Source of the DNA: Thalassia testudinum | Taxonomy: Eukaryota > Streptophyta > Magnoliopsida > Alismatales > Hydrocharitaceae | DNA: 64,000 nt | Direction: 5' to 3' | NCBI GenBank assembly: GCA_037157565.1 | Contig: JAZHRO010000003.1 | Span: forward strand, 65,164,501 to 65,228,500 | Part shown: positions 12,578 through 24,639 of the stretch, piece after piece | How the letters are laid out: the number at the start of each line of letters is the position of its first letter | Position numbering within the stretch: position 1 is the stretch's first letter | Notes under the pieces: generated by a model | The model's database searches: none | What the model was told of the DNA's origin: nothing | What the model saw: only the letters and a program-made list of their open reading frames with translations | Translations under genes and position numbers: made by a program

Positions 12578-14216
12578 TGCGGCTAAGCAAATAGAAGAGG
12601 GTGGGGCAGAAGATGGCTCGGGCGAAGTGACTCGCCTCCTTTGGAGCGGCTTCCAAGGTCCAACCAATCGAGGTCTGAGTGACCTTCCTAGCATGCACCA
12701 ACCAACCCCTAGGTTGGTGCACCCAGCCAGACAAGGCTAAGGCCCTGTCAATCAGATGGTCCTTATGATCAGATGACCAGATTTTTCATTTAAAATTCTA
12801 ATTCCTGAAGAGAAAATTCGTCGTTCAACCAACTAAAAGTAATTCCCGCCTCTCAAGCTAACCCAGCCAGTCAGGTTACGAGGGGACTAAGGGGAAGGTT
12901 CTTCCTACGACTTACGCCTCCGATTCCATTGACCCCCGAGCCTCGGTCGTTTGACACTACCCCGCAGACTTAGTCACTAGGTTTGGCCAGAGAGGTTGAA
13001 AACATCCAGTTGTATGACAACGAATTCGGGTTGATTTCGTGTTTTAAAATTAATTTTAGCCCTTTTTTCTTCAGCTTAGGTTTATGGTGAGTGGCCTACA
13101 AGGTGACCAAGCCCACCGGTCAAACCTTATACTTGATTAAGTCTAGATTAGCCCAAATGTATGGTCTCTAGAGTGTAACCCTAAAGGTGTAACCTAGGGT
13201 TCATATAATTCTAGGATTTTTTTTTCTTCTTCAGTAGACCAAGAAAATAGGAACAATTCTCTAATAAAAATTGGAATCAGAATAAGTCGAAAATTGGCAA
13301 GTAGATTCCTTTTTCAATTTTTGTTTCAGAGAATATTTCTTTATAATTTTTACTATTTCAATCAAATTTATAGATATTTTTAAATGTCAGGAGATTAAAT
13401 TTGGAATTTTGACCCCTGATCAATTTTCTACTTTGAAATAGTATCACATGATGTTCAAAAATTCAGGAAAAATATAGAAATTAAAACCAATGAGATCAAT
13501 TTTCAAAAATCACCATTTTTAGTCAAAATAAATTCACGCATTGCTCGAAATTGATTTTTTAATTTTGAAAATTTTCAAATCTAGGTCACTCTAACCCCTA
13601 GCACTTCACAAATTTTTAAAAATTTTCTACTTTGAATTTCTTAAAATAAATGGTGACGTTGGAAAGATGGTTTTAAAATGAAGGTATAGCTCGAATTTCA
13701 GAATTTTTCGCTTATCAATTTTTCGGTAATTGAATTTTTAAGTCGAAATTTGAAATCTGGCTGAAAATCAGAGAATGATGGGAAAACTTTTAAAGAGTGT
13801 TTGAATTCAAAATTCAAACTTTCCACCAAAATGATTTTCTTTTCTTTTCAAATTTCTTTTTTCAAACTTTAGAGTTTTTTTTAAGGGAAAAGATTTTTTT
13901 CAAAATTTTTTTTTCTTTTTTTTTTAAAGCAAACTAACCTAAGATTCAAATGGAAACCTAATCTAACTACCTAGACTTTTTTTTTGATTTTTTTTATGAA
14001 AATAAATAGGCTTTTTTTTCAAATAAAATTTCTAGAAGAAAATCTAACCTAGGGTTCGAAAATGGGAAATCCTAATCCAACAAGAGACGTGCACTTGATT
14101 TTTTGCACCTGATGTGTGCACAAATCCCGTTCTTCTTACTTTCCTGCACATCCAACAGACAAGCAGAGGAATATTTATCATTAAAAGCTCGAAAGATCGA
14201 AATCAATTTTGTTGCC
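12578..14216 (-). other. Element B leader
   Basis: 1.6 kb between primer site and the start of the acidic frame. Positions about 12590-13200 match the leader of element A (about 2510-3160). 13200-14100 is AT-rich with T-runs (13870-13930, 13977-14000). No frame is supported. Confidence 0.7.
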
Positions 14217-14234
14217 TCCCTGGCAACGACGCCA
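14217..14234 (-). other. Element B primer-binding site (tRNA-Asp)
   Basis: Minus strand TGGCGTCGTTGCCAGGGA, two mismatches to the tRNA-Asp complement, 2 bp from the LTR end. Confidence 0.88.
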
Positions 14235-14236
14235 TT

Positions 14237-16331
14237 TGACAGGAGGCGATTCTCAAACGTGTTTTATAGTATAGTGCGCGAAAAGGCTCGTCAAAAATAA
14301 TTTATAAAATAATAAGACTTGAGTCTCGATCATTCGTCTCTAGAAGGCATTTAGAAAATGCAAATTTGAATTCGATCTAGCTCGCTCTACTTATTCAGAA
14401 ATGCATGCTAGTTTACAATAATTCGTATTGATGCACAACATGCTTAGTTACAAGAGAATACAAATTTCACGCATGCAACTTTAATCACAAGAAAATATGA
14501 CAATCAGCTTATGGTGATTTTCACACATAGACATAGAGATATATAAAAGATGATTTCATTAATTGCATCATGGTGGCTACAGAGTGAAGCTCATGGAAAG
14601 CTTGTACAAGAAAGCTTGAAAGTAATAAACTAGCTAACAGAAAATGACTGCATACATGAATCTATAGGGGAATTATGCATGCATCATTGGGAGAGAATAT
14701 GAAGCTACACTACTAACTAATAATAAAACATTAATTGACAAAGAACTACGCTACTTATCTAGCTAACAGAATGAAGGGCATTCGGAGGTAGCTCCAATGG
14801 TGCTTAGAGAGGTTTGAGGTGATCTAGGCTAGGCGTGGAGTTGATGGGAATGCCATGGTGTGCTCGTGGAGATAGAGGTGGAGTAATGGAGGTGGAATGA
14901 AGCTAAAACTAGATGGAAGGCTAGATGGGTGCAAATGGCCACCCAAAGCTCCTTTAAGTAGACCCAAAGGAGCCTCTCTAGAGAAGTGTGGAACTCTCTA
15001 AACAGGCCTGTGGTGGGAGCTCGTGGGAGAGTGAGAGAGAGGATAGATGGGTGATTTTTAGATCCACATTTGGTGGATCTAAAAATTGAATGCATCGTGG
15101 TTGCTATTTTTAGCAACCAAGGCAACAACACATGGTAGAGTTTTAGAGAACTCTAGACTAGGTATTTTCGTGTTGGTGTGTGTAGGTGTGTGGGTTGAAA
15201 CCTAGTTGGCTAAGTTGATTAGGTTATGTTTTAGTGAGTTTAGGTCAAGATATGCCTAAAATTAAGGTTGTAAACCCTAATTCATTAAGGTAAAATGTAA
15301 TTAAACTTGATACAAGTTTAATTGGTTGTGTGAAACCCTAATTAAGAAAGAGTAAAACAACTTAATTGAGGTAGGTCTAGGTCAATTGGACTCTCACTGA
15401 GTCCAATTGGATAATCTATGTTGAGATCAGGGCTCAATTGGACTCAATGAATCCAATTGAATAGGCTAATGGAATTGACTAAGATCCAAGTCAATTAGGT
15501 TTAGTGAGAACTTAATTTAATCTTTAAGGAGGTCTAAAGGTGATGTACTAGAGTTAGGGTACCTTAATTTAGGTTTCTATGGGGTTGGAATTGGATTTAG
15601 GGACCTAAAAATTCAAGATCCAAGCTTGAATTCAAAAACAGAAACTAGACAGTAGTTGCAGACGTCTGACAATAGTATCAGACGTCTTAAAATGAAAAGT
15701 TAGACATCCAGACTTGTCTGGACGACCAAACAGAGGCAAGGAATAATTAAGGTCCTATCTGCAGAAATTGGACATCTAGACCAAGTGTCTAGACGTCTTA
15801 AAATGCTGTAGAGTGGGTTTTAGGTGCATAGGTTGTTGCTAAGGGTTCTAGACATCCTGTAACTCATCTGGACATCCAGATAGAGGATGGAAATAGGGAT
15901 TTAGGGCTTCGTAGGGTATAGTAACCTAATCTAAGGGTGGCTAAAGCTTGGGGAAGCTTCTAAGCTGTCCTAAGGCTACGATGGACTTAAGCTCTTTGTA
16001 ATTTACTGCTTTATTCCTTCTTAACAGAATAGCATACCTTAACCCCATACATTATTGTATACATCTTATTCTTGGTCTTCTGCTCTACATCTACTGCAAC
16101 TCTGGCTTCAGGTCCAGCTTCAGATCCAGTCTCAGATCTAACTCCTAAGCTTCTTATTTCCTGCAATTTATATAATGCGCCTAATTAGTATATTATAGCA
16201 TTATTCTATGCATGACTATAGGAGGAATAGTAAAGATGCAAATAATGCTTATACATGCATGAACTACCTTAACTTATGCTAAGTCCTAACCTAATTCTGG
16301 ACAATTAAGACCTATGATTGTTGCGCAATCA
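14237..16331 (-). repeat. Element B 5' LTR
   Basis: 2095 bp, TGACAGG... to ...GCAATCA in plus view. It carries the same paired hairpins (15055-15085; 15099-15118) and three exact GACGTC sites (about 15655-15805). The minus-strand end hairpin TGATTG-CGCAA-CAATCA is at 16315-16331. Confidence 0.92.
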
Positions 16332-16336
16332 ATCTC

Positions 16337-17046
16337 CTAATTACGCTTTGATCCCGCGTCGGTTGCTGGCTGTTAGGCATGCTCTCCGTTGCGCTACGCG
16401 CATGGATTGTCATGCTTTCCATTTCCTGTGCGACTGCCCTCGACCATTGGATGGGAATCCAACGGTCGAGATCTCTCCAGTGCGTGATGAGGGGGCTAGA
16501 GGCGAGCGACTTGGCTGCGTCACAACCGTTGGATGGGAATCCAACAATCGATGGTTCTCCTTTCCAGATTAGGGTGCGATGAGAGGCGATTGCGATGACG
16601 CCACGTGGCATCATCGTAGCCATTCTTCTCCTTTTATATGTTGATGTAGGTCTCTAATTGAATTAACTTTTACGCTGTTGGACTACGAACATTGATCAGG
16701 ATCCATCTGTGTTGGATTTATCATCTATGATCCAGATATTCTTCCATTTTCCCCTTGGCTCCTACTTTTACGAACTCCCTAGGGTGTTACGAGAATCTGA
16801 TTGATGTGCTCTTGAAAGCGTTGGACTCCCGTCGTTGTTCCAAATAGATCTATAAGGTTGGATCGATCATCTGCAGCCTTAGATTACCTACAATTATTAA
16901 TGCCTCTCAAATGACACATTATTATATATAAAACATATAAATCATCTAAGATACAAAGTACGATATGTATACATGCAGAATGCTCATGTTAAGCTAGATT
17001 CTACCTTAATTCAAGCAAATTATGACGTATGCTTACTATGCAATCA
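16337..17046 (-). repeat. Element A 5' LTR, 5' half
   Basis: Continuation of the LTR at 6419-7319 beyond element B, ending CAATCA at 17046. It contains two ATCCAACGG-type inverted repeats (about 16440-16470 and 16525-16557) and GCCACGTGGC, all shared with LTR C at about 33250-33450. A three-frame overlap of short open stretches at 16312-16623 is a by-product of these repeats. Confidence 0.75.
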
Positions 17047-17405
17047 CACTTCATCAACCCAACTAAAATCATCTGCAAAATCATAAAACTTTGACATCCA
17101 TCCCACATTGCAATGCTTCTTCAGAGCTTCACACCATCCTTATTTACAAGTTCAAGATGCTGTTTAGCTATGTAAAATTCTCCTTGTGAAGACCAACAAT
17201 TCAAAATAAAGTTGGCGACCAACAATTCAAGAAGCCTGTCTTGTTATGTCTACTGCCTTGCTTCCTTGTGTTGCGATTAGGAGTTGGCCTTTGTCATAGC
17301 TGCAGTAAATACATTGTTAAGACTGTGTCATATATACAATAACTTCTATCTTGAGCAACATTCTATCATTAAATTGATACTATATTAGATATGCAAGTAT
17401 TCTAC

Positions 17406-17496
17406 CTATATAATCTTCACTTTACTCATTGCAAACTCGATAACCCCTGCCTTGAGGTTGTTACGAACAATCCCTTTGGAAAGGTCCAAGCCCATG
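17406..17496 (-). pseudogene. CCT1: CCT1 (TCP-1 alpha) single exon fragment
   Basis: T-complex protein 1 subunit alpha belongs to the eight-subunit cytosolic chaperonin that folds actin, tubulin and other proteins. This 91-bp minus-strand exon encodes MGLDLSKGIVRNN and AGVIEFAMSKVKII, which matches the C-terminal region of plant CCT1 (family form GVIEPAMSKVKIIQ). It has a proper acceptor (TACAG at 17497-17501) and donor (GTAGA at 17401-17405), so it was copied as genomic DNA with introns. The last codon is TAG where the family has Gln (CAG). The following exon (FATEAAITILR) is not found nearby, so this is an isolated fragment. Confidence 0.8.
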
Positions 17497-18359
17497 CTGT
17501 ATGGAAAGAGAGATGGTCAATAAATGTGATTGGTTAGACTGGTAGACATGATATTCATCCAAACAAACTAAACAATTATCGGTAGCACACCAAGACATTT
17601 TTTATTCCAACGTTAAAAATTCAAGGGGTTCATTTATAAGTTGTAAATGACAATGCTTACTCCATATTTAAAAACTTGTGATACTGCTTTACTAGTCTAC
17701 TTCAAGCATATACACACGAATATTTGTTCTACTTTAACCAAAATTATTTTTCCTTTTACATTTTAGAACTTGGTAAGAAATTTTAGCAGAAACTTCAGTC
17801 TGAAATTGAAATTTCTTCTAAGACTGAAGATGACATCTATAACAACAAGGCAAATCTTGTATCACAAAAACCATCGAACAAAAAAGCACATCAAAATCAA
17901 AGTCATTGAAATCAAAATCGAAGCATAGTAAAAGAGGATTTTGACCCCACATGATCTTACTATTCATTTCTTATAAGCTATTTGACAGCCAACCAAGTGT
18001 AGCCTACACCTACCACTTATGCAAAATCAAAAGAATGAAAAAAAGCTAACATATGATTTTTTGAGTTCTTAATAGCCATCCACTTCTTTCCACCAGAAAG
18101 ATTAAAACATACTTACAGGTTTTGCATCCATAGATTGGACAAAAAACTTATTTTGGATGCATAGGTGGTCACATTTTCATCAACTGGTATCCCTGTAGTA
18201 TATTGTGTCAATTTATTATTTGAGCAACTTCAAGTATAATTCCACGAGAGTTGTCAATTCAGATACCCATTTTTGTTGTTTCATTCCCAGAAATTTCATT
18301 AAAGACAACATAGCCAACATATTTATCAAATTGAGAAGAATATTAAGGTAATTACCAAC
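17497..18359. other. Intron-like or intergenic AT-rich sequence
   Basis: No supported frame, repeat or element end between the CCT1 and CID exon fragments. Confidence 0.5.
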
Positions 18360-18480
18360 CTGTGTACCACATTTCATCCATGTTCTTCACCTTTCTCGAT
18401 TACATCCTTGAGAGCAGAAGGAAGAACCTTCCATAATTCTATCACAAATTCATTCTCAAGCTCAACATCACCAGAATGGC
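18360..18480 (-). pseudogene. CID-domain (RPRD/Rtt103-like) exon fragment
   Basis: CID proteins bind the phosphorylated tail of RNA polymerase II and act in transcription termination and 3' processing. This 121-bp minus-strand exon reads ENEFVIELWKVLPSALKDVIEKGEEHG, then a stop, then NVVHR. It matches the segment of plant RPRD-type CID domains usually written EFV.EFWKVLP.ALKDVIE.G...G. Acceptor AG precedes 18480 and donor GT follows 18360. The TGA at 18374-18376 replaces a Lys/Arg position. Other CID exons were not found in the window. The family call is good; function is lost. Confidence 0.7.
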
Positions 18481-18504
18481 CTTACACCCAAAAAACATGG
18501 AGGT

Positions 18505-18718
18505 GACATGCCATTCAGCAACAGCAGTAGTAGTAGGTGGTTCAGCAGCAGTAGTAGCAATAGATGGTTCAATAGCAGCAGCAATGAACACTTCAAGAGC
18601 AGCAGTAGCTGGTTCAGGAGGAGCAACAGCAGTAGCTAGTAGTTCAGGAGCAACAACAGCAACTCTGCTAGTTTAGCAGCAACAGCTCTACTAGCTCAGC
18701 CGTATCAGCAGTAGCTAA
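18505..18718. repeat. Imperfect GCA/CAG trinucleotide tract
   Basis: About 210 bp of degenerate GCA/GTA/ACA repeats (agcagtagtagtagg..., cagcagcaat...). The 66-residue open stretch across it is low complexity and is not called a gene. Confidence 0.8.
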
Positions 18719-20017
18719 TTCCCTCTGATAGCACAATTAATGAAATACATGAACTCAACAATGTTATCTTTTGCTACCACAAAAACTTAATCACAACATA
18801 TACATTTTAGGAAAACAAGTACAAATTGTTTACTAATCAATCTAGTTTAGGATGTGTGCATTGGATGTCTAGTAATACAAAAACTCTTTAGAATGTTGTT
18901 GAAAAAAAATATAATGCTACATATACTGCAATAATTAAAATGTTCGCATTAGAATATTAAATCCAAGTCTATCATAGAACTCTAGTTTATAACTTAGATT
19001 CAACCTGTACTCTGTCATATGACACAAGTTTGCATGTAAAACTAGTCTCCCAATAAGTTAAGCTTTTGAAAATCCCATATTCAGCTTAATCTCTTCCCTA
19101 TGTTCATTGCATGTCAGGTTTGTAAAATGAAAGCTTTATTCAACATGATATTGGGAATTGTGATAGAAGTAGTATATCTTTAATTTTTCATATTTGGGTT
19201 GCTTTTAATTGGGCAAATTTAGATCAAAATAGCCAACCCAAATTGGATTGAAATTCCAGCAGTAATGCATTTCTAGATTACGTAATCAGGGAATTGGCAT
19301 TGTCATCTAGGAACTTTCAGATGACGACTAACATGGCTCTCCTAATGCTTTCCTGAACTAATTTTATCTACCTATTTGAAATTTGATGAAGACTAACAGG
19401 TACCCTCAATGCTCGTAGAAAACTAACTAAAAATAAAGAGTGATATAAATAGGTAAGGCCATATTACAATTTGACAGTAACCAAAAACTATATCCAGTTC
19501 CCAATCTCTTTTGGCTTGTATCATTGTAATTTGACTGATTAAAAATCTCTCAAGAAGTGTCCTGCATTCACTGCACATAAATTCAGATGAAGGCATGAGT
19601 AACTAAAAAAAGAACCTGCTAAAAAAGTTGACACAAGATGCCATGCAAAGGGAAGACGGGAAGCGGTCAACATTTTTCCTTCCACCATTTACAGTCCATT
19701 AAAGTGATGGAGATTAACATAGTCCAAAATGAATTTTCTCATTTTTCCTTTCACCATTTACATGATATTTCTAAAAAGGAAGACTATTTATCAAAAGAGA
19801 AGAAAAAAAAGACCAACAGTCAATTGATAACGCAAATAAGAATACAGCCAATTTAATAGCAAGATATGAGGCTTAAATCTTATCTTTTGGGTTCTAAACT
19901 TCAAAGTACTTTAAAATGGCCACAAGATCTAGCAACTACAAGAATTGAATATGGGTAATGCAAATGATGCAACTATTTGTTTGTTGAAAAGGAGCAACAA
20001 AGTGAAAGGAAAATTAC
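18719..20017. other. AT-rich sequence without supported features
   Basis: Non-repetitive in this window. Nothing coding that I can support; short open frames at 19638-19856 look random. Confidence 0.45.
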
Positions 20018-20089
20018 CATCTTTCCAAAGAGTGTTTCCCTAATTTGGTCTCCCAATCGTCTCTGCTTGACAGTAACATCCATTTCCTC
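20018..20089 (-). other. Candidate exon, unknown gene
   Basis: 72 bp with acceptor TTTCCAG and donor GTAATT, encoding 24 codons without a stop (EEMDVTVKQRRLGDQI.., ending LFGKM). The residue mix looks coding and the length is a multiple of three. I do not recognise the family. It may be another captured exon, since the neighbours on the same strand are gene fragments. Confidence 0.4.
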
Positions 20090-20702
20090 CTGGAAAATGA
20101 AGGCATGCTGACATGCAAGAACACAAATTTTCAAAAACTCCACCAACATTACTTCCACAAACTGGCTTAAATTTTGCTTGATGGTATAAACTGAAAAGTA
20201 AATAGCTATTCATTTTTCTATCCACCAAGATTCTTAATGTTTTAACTATAAACACTTCATTTGAGCCATTCCTATCTATACTGACGGCCTCCATTCTATC
20301 AAAACAATCCCAAATTAGATTGTGCAAAGCCTTAACATGATGCTGAAAAATGCCAAAATCTTATTTCACTTCCCTTTGACAAAGAACCAAAATATGGATT
20401 GAGAAATAAGTTGGCAGAGTTTGTTCTTGATGACCAAGAACTGACAATAATCTGATAGAATGTTTCATCTATTGATCTTGTCTTAAATAAGAAACCAAGA
20501 TGATATGACCAACTAATATATGATGCAATTGGGTGACCCTCTGTAATATAAGCATAGGAAGGTATGCTCATCCATCTCAATATTGGGTGACCCTCTGTAA
20601 TTTACATATACAAACAACACTAAATTTAATTAAAGGGCCCATATATAAATAAAAAGTTCTGATAAAGAGACAACATAAGAACAGGGGTACCCACTTGCCC
20701 TA

Positions 20703-20846
20703 CTAGAGGTCCTTAGCTGTGGTATCATCATTGACCACCCACTTGTCTTTGGGTGCACGTCCTATCTTGACATCGGAGAGGGTGGCAAAGGCTCCACTTG
20801 AGGTGACAAATGACCCATGTTCATTACTTAATTGCCTGCTCATACA
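20703..20846 (-). other. Candidate terminal exon, unknown gene
   Basis: Minus-strand frame [14 protein letters not shown].. [21 protein letters not shown].., ending KDL and a stop. An acceptor-like CAG lies near 20847. It is probably linked to the candidate exon at 21018-21200. No family recognised. Confidence 0.35.
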
Positions 20847-21017
20847 GCTTTGCACATACATATATACACATAAATTAACTGAATGATACAAGAACAACAA
20901 TAACAATAGATATACTGATCAAATTCAATTATTTCTAGAAGTTGGCATAAACTGTGTTAGCCACTCGAAATTGGTACTGAACAGAATGAATTAGTTTACT
21001 TACAATTAGTCATATAC

Positions 21018-21200
21018 CTGCAGGAGAGAGGTTATATGGAACATGAGTGAACTTGAGGGTGCTGTCGTTGAGGGTAGGGGCAAAGGTGGGATGGCAAGAA
21101 ACTCTGGGGGTCTCTAGCTTGATCCCTGTCAGATCTCCCTTCACCAACTTGGGCCCTGTTTCCCTTGTCAGAGATGTCAAGGAAGCACTAAACAAGACAA
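21018..21200 (-). other. Candidate exon, unknown gene
   Basis: Minus-strand frame [20 protein letters not shown].. and [23 protein letters not shown], ending at a good donor (CTGCAG then GTATATG at 21011-21017). The upstream border is uncertain. It looks coding by composition but I cannot name it. Confidence 0.4.
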
Positions 21201-21305
21201 CCAGTTCAGTTCTACACAACAGTAATCCAATCTCACCATGTTACAATTCATATTCACTTGTTTTTTAATTAATCCGTCATGACAAGATTCGTATAGTTCC
21301 ATTCA

Positions 21306-21915
21306 TCATTGGGAGTCATTGGCTGCCTGTTTCAATCGGCGTTGGTGAACATCCCAATTGTACACACGTCCAATTGTTACCTGTATAAGCACTTTTCATT
21401 GTCACATTCAGAACATTACGAGGGGCAAAATTAAGGAGGGAAAGCTAAGCCATCAAGCTTGGTTGATTTGAACAAAGATAGAAGTTGTATCAGCTCATGC
21501 AAACATGGGTGCTCTGCGGATTTGGCACCCAGTGAAGCAGGTGTTCACTGTAAGCAACAATGTGGGGTATGGGAGAAACATATTAACATACCTGGTCTAT
21601 GGTGACCTGGTCTCTCAGGAACTGTATATCAGCCACGAGGACTTCCAAACTAGCTTTAGCATTTTGAAGATTTTTCCATAGGAGAGAGATGGACTGAGGA
21701 AGTTGGATAGCCTATGTTAATCTCACAAAACCACTAGAAGATGCATTAAGTTCACTTCAAGAATATGCATCTATCAGAAAGGTCAAAGAGGGCAACCTCA
21801 TCATAGGAATATTCCAGCATTACATTTGCTCCCAACCAAAGACACACTGAGTCACTTTCCTCTATGTGCGCCTGAGAGTATATGCCCTCAGAAACTTCAA
21901 AATCAGCAATCAATG
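21306..21915 (-). pseudogene. PFD3: Prefoldin subunit 3, last three exons only
   Basis: Prefoldin is a six-subunit cytosolic chaperone that hands actin and tubulin chains to the CCT chaperonin; subunit 3 is an alpha-type subunit. Three minus-strand exons join in one open frame: 21915-21797 ([20 protein letters not shown].. [10 protein letters not shown]), 21693-21592 ([20 protein letters not shown]) and 21380-21306 (VTIGRVYNWDVHQRRLKQAA, stop TGA at 21306). Lengths are 119, 102 and 75 bp, borders follow AG/GT, and no stop interrupts about 97 codons. Plant PFD3 is about 190-200 residues, and I found no exon for its first half in 21916-25500. So this is either a captured 3' gene fragment or a gene whose 5' exons I cannot see. 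The MPP10 fragment lies upstream on the opposite strand. Confidence 0.85.
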
Positions 21916-22376
21916 CTTGGAATCATCAGACACACATCAATGTGAAAGATTTTCACAAACTACAGTGTACTGAAGGGAACACATTACTTTAAGGACGTCT
22001 TTGCTGGTAGTACAAATTGCTATTGGTTTAATTTAAGAGTAGAGATCTCTATATTATTGCTTATAGAGTTCTACTTTCATAGTTAGACAGGTATGTCAAT
22101 CTCTTAGCATGAGTCAAGTCTAGGAACAATGATATAGTCTGTGAATATCTGGAAAAGATTATTTGAGGTACATAAGATAACTCTTCCGATGTCACTTGGG
22201 AGGAAAATTCTTGCTTAACATCCATTCTTTCTAGAAAGAAAATACAAAGTGCACCACCAATGGCATTTTTACCGTTCCATTGACTCTTGTTAGAGTGAAT
22301 CAAAAAAGTTCCAATAACCTCCTTGAGCATGAGACTGCATTACTTATGGAACACTGAGAAGATAGGCACATTCCAA
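21916..22376. other. Unassigned sequence upstream of the PFD3 exons
   Basis: The minus-strand open stretch 22061-22330 has no resemblance I recognise. Probably intron-like. Confidence 0.4.
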
Positions 22377-22880
22377 CTTTGAGAAGCATTCAAAGAAGAA
22401 TCAAGCTAAGATCAAAAAATTGAGAAGGAACTGATAGCACCTAGGGCCTGGACAATGATGGGGGAGATGACTGCCTGGCCAAAAAATAGCACACTTTAGG
22501 TTGATCTTGATTTCCAACACAATAGGATTCATCCACCAATTATGGCAGATGAACTGTTACCATTTAGAAGTTACTATTAAAAAGGCTATCTAGATGAAGT
22601 TCAAGGGCTGGCCTTGGTAGAAACAAAGGCATCAAAAGAACTCAAAGAATTGGATGGTAAGAAGAGTCGGAAAGGGATTGTTGAAATATATGAGGAAGAT
22701 TACATTCAAAAGGCTAGCGTTGGAATTGTCTCCTTCATCAATATTTGATGAACAAAAGGAGGCTACATTACTGTTCAAGACCCTTTGTGTGAAGCTGGAT
22801 GCTTTGTCTCATTTCCATTTCGAGTCGAAACCAGTTATTAAAAAGATAACAAAAACACTGCCCAAAATATTGCATTAGAG
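22377..22880 (+). pseudogene. MPP10: MPP10 (U3 snoRNP) fragment
   Basis: MPP10 is a nucleolar protein of the U3 snoRNP needed for 18S rRNA processing. On the plus strand the frame gives PRAWTMMGEMTA, VDLDFQHN, ASKELKELDGKKSRKGIVEI and YEEDYIQKAS. After a frameshift near 22715 it continues FDEQKEATLLFKTLCVKLDA and LSHFHFESKPVI. This follows the order of the C-terminal half of plant MPP10 (PWTM.GE.., KELKELD.NKS.KGL.E.YEEEYVQ, EQKKEA..LFK.LC.KLDALSHFHF.PKPV). Stops interrupt it (TAG after NSTL, TAA after RSYY). No intron is visible across about 480 bp, but I do not know the gene's exon plan here, so retrocopy versus DNA capture is open. Confidence 0.8.
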
Positions 22881-24237
22881 ATATTTATTGATGTTCACCT
22901 TAACAAGTCAAAAAACTTTCCTCGTGAAAGTGGTTGACTTGTCAACATTTTGAGCAACTGTTCTCCATTACTGATACATTTTGATGCATATTGGATGCAC
23001 ATCTTATCCCTAGCTTTTGCCTTATCACAAACCTCCCTGTTTCCCTTTTGGTTCTTTGATAAACAAAGAACCTAGAAAACCATGCAAAATGTTAGTTCTC
23101 AAATAGTAACTCAAAGGGTTACTCTAAGCCATTAAGGTTTGATAGTTATGAAATACCTTAGTCATTCATATTGGATTCATAGATAAATAGGAACATGAGA
23201 CACCAAATACTACAAATTTATGTCTAATGCTGAAATAGAACAAATTAATAAATTGCTAGTTAAGTTGCTTTTGAGAATTATGTTATCCTATCATTAGAGA
23301 AGGGAATTAAAAGTGAACTACAAAGTACATGCAAGGTATTCTGTCATCGGCAGCATAGATGGTCCTGGATATTTGCATGAGACAGAAAAATAAGAACACC
23401 ATTCGAAATCCTAGGTAGCTGTGTGACTCCAATTCGAGATGCGCACTTTTTGTTGATAGATTGGGGACCTATTCAACTCATCTATCTAGGAAAGAAGCCC
23501 ATTTTTTACTCAAAATACTTGGTCCTACTAAAAAGATAGGATTACCATTGACTTAAGAAAGAGTTTATTCCATCTTAAATTCTCTCTAGAAGCAAGAGTA
23601 TTTATCACCAATGATGAAGAGAGAACAGGCACCTTTATCTTAATATCCAACATTTTCAATTTAACACCTAGGTAAAATCCAAGATCTATCATATAACATT
23701 TGGTTTTAAACCAATAAAAGCTTCCAACCTTACAGTAGCATGATTAAATGGCTAAGAGTTGGAAAATGACAAGTGTATGATCTCAACCTTCTTTTATTTT
23801 ACGGGGCACATAGTTTTGATAATTTCTTTTATCCAAGTATTTGACAAGTATAGAGGAGCAAACATACTACAATTCCTCCATTTTTTTTAATGTAGGAGCA
23901 AACATCACCCTAATTCCCCCCATCTTTTTCTTGCAAGCCCCATCTTCTATTTTTTAGCTACATAGGGGTCTAGCTCACCCCGACAGAATTCAACAGAAAC
24001 TAAGTTACCAAGTTACCTTCATTGTTTAAGCTTATTTAAGTCATTCCCATACTTGAGTTTAGAGAGGACCAATAATCACAACATGTAGGCATCACGAACT
24101 TATTGATACAGAAATGATTCTAAAATATTAACCATGATTGTTGATATGATAAAGATAGATGATAAAAATATAGGCCAATCTATCATGATTATGAAATAAA
24201 ATGAAGCATGTCAAATAAATTGAATTATTAGTTACAC
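22881..24237. other. AT-rich sequence without supported features
   Basis: No frame, repeat or terminal signature that I can support. Poly-T at 23881-23889 only. Confidence 0.4.
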
Positions 24238-24353
24238 CTGATTCATCTGCATCCATTGCAAAGAACATGAATGAATACTTCTCATAGTGCTCACAGCAAT
24301 AAGGGACAATTCTCTTCAAGGACTCCACAAGACATAGAAAAGTTGGCAACAAC
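24238..24353 (-). other. Candidate exon, unknown gene
   Basis: 116 bp with acceptor GATAG and donor GTGTAA. Minus-strand frame reads LPTFLCLVESLKRIVPYCCE and HYEKYSFMFFAMDADESG without a stop. It looks coding, but I cannot name the family. Confidence 0.4.
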
Positions 24354-24639
24354 CTATCAAATTTTTGGAGAGAAAAAGTCAAACATAGTAAATTGTTGCC
24401 ACAAAAAAAAAAGTTTCAGCATCATGAAGGAATCAATAGATATTAATTGCATAATACTTTAACTTTGTGAAGGAGGAATCAATAAATATCAATAATGTTT
24501 CGTGGCACACTTTGGATGAGAATGTCAAACCATGTGATTAGTTTTTCCATTTCAATGAAGTCAACTATTATTTAAAATCATAGGTACTCCCACTTCCTTC
24601 TACATTTCATCCTAAAGAGAAAAAGAAAAGAAAAACAGT

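Larger units (their letters stand above)
7320..16331 (-). mobile_element. Element B: non-autonomous LTR retrotransposon, 9.0 kb
   Basis: Complete minus-strand element. Its two LTRs (7320-9490 and 14237-16331) start and end TGA...TCA, with a tRNA-Asp primer site next to the right LTR and a polypurine tract next to the left one. Flanks are GTCTC (7315-7319) and ATCTC (16332-16336), a 5-bp duplication with one mismatch. The 4.7-kb interior holds a leader, one broken acidic frame, an inner polypurine-like site at 10669 and an A/G-rich 3' region, but no gag, protease, reverse transcriptase or integrase. Replication would have needed proteins in trans. Its leader is shared with element A, which is therefore the likely partner lineage. 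It sits inside the LTR of A. Confidence 0.9.

Noticed and set aside
18476..18676. Ala/Thr/Val-rich protein
   Set aside because: Translation of the degenerate trinucleotide tract.
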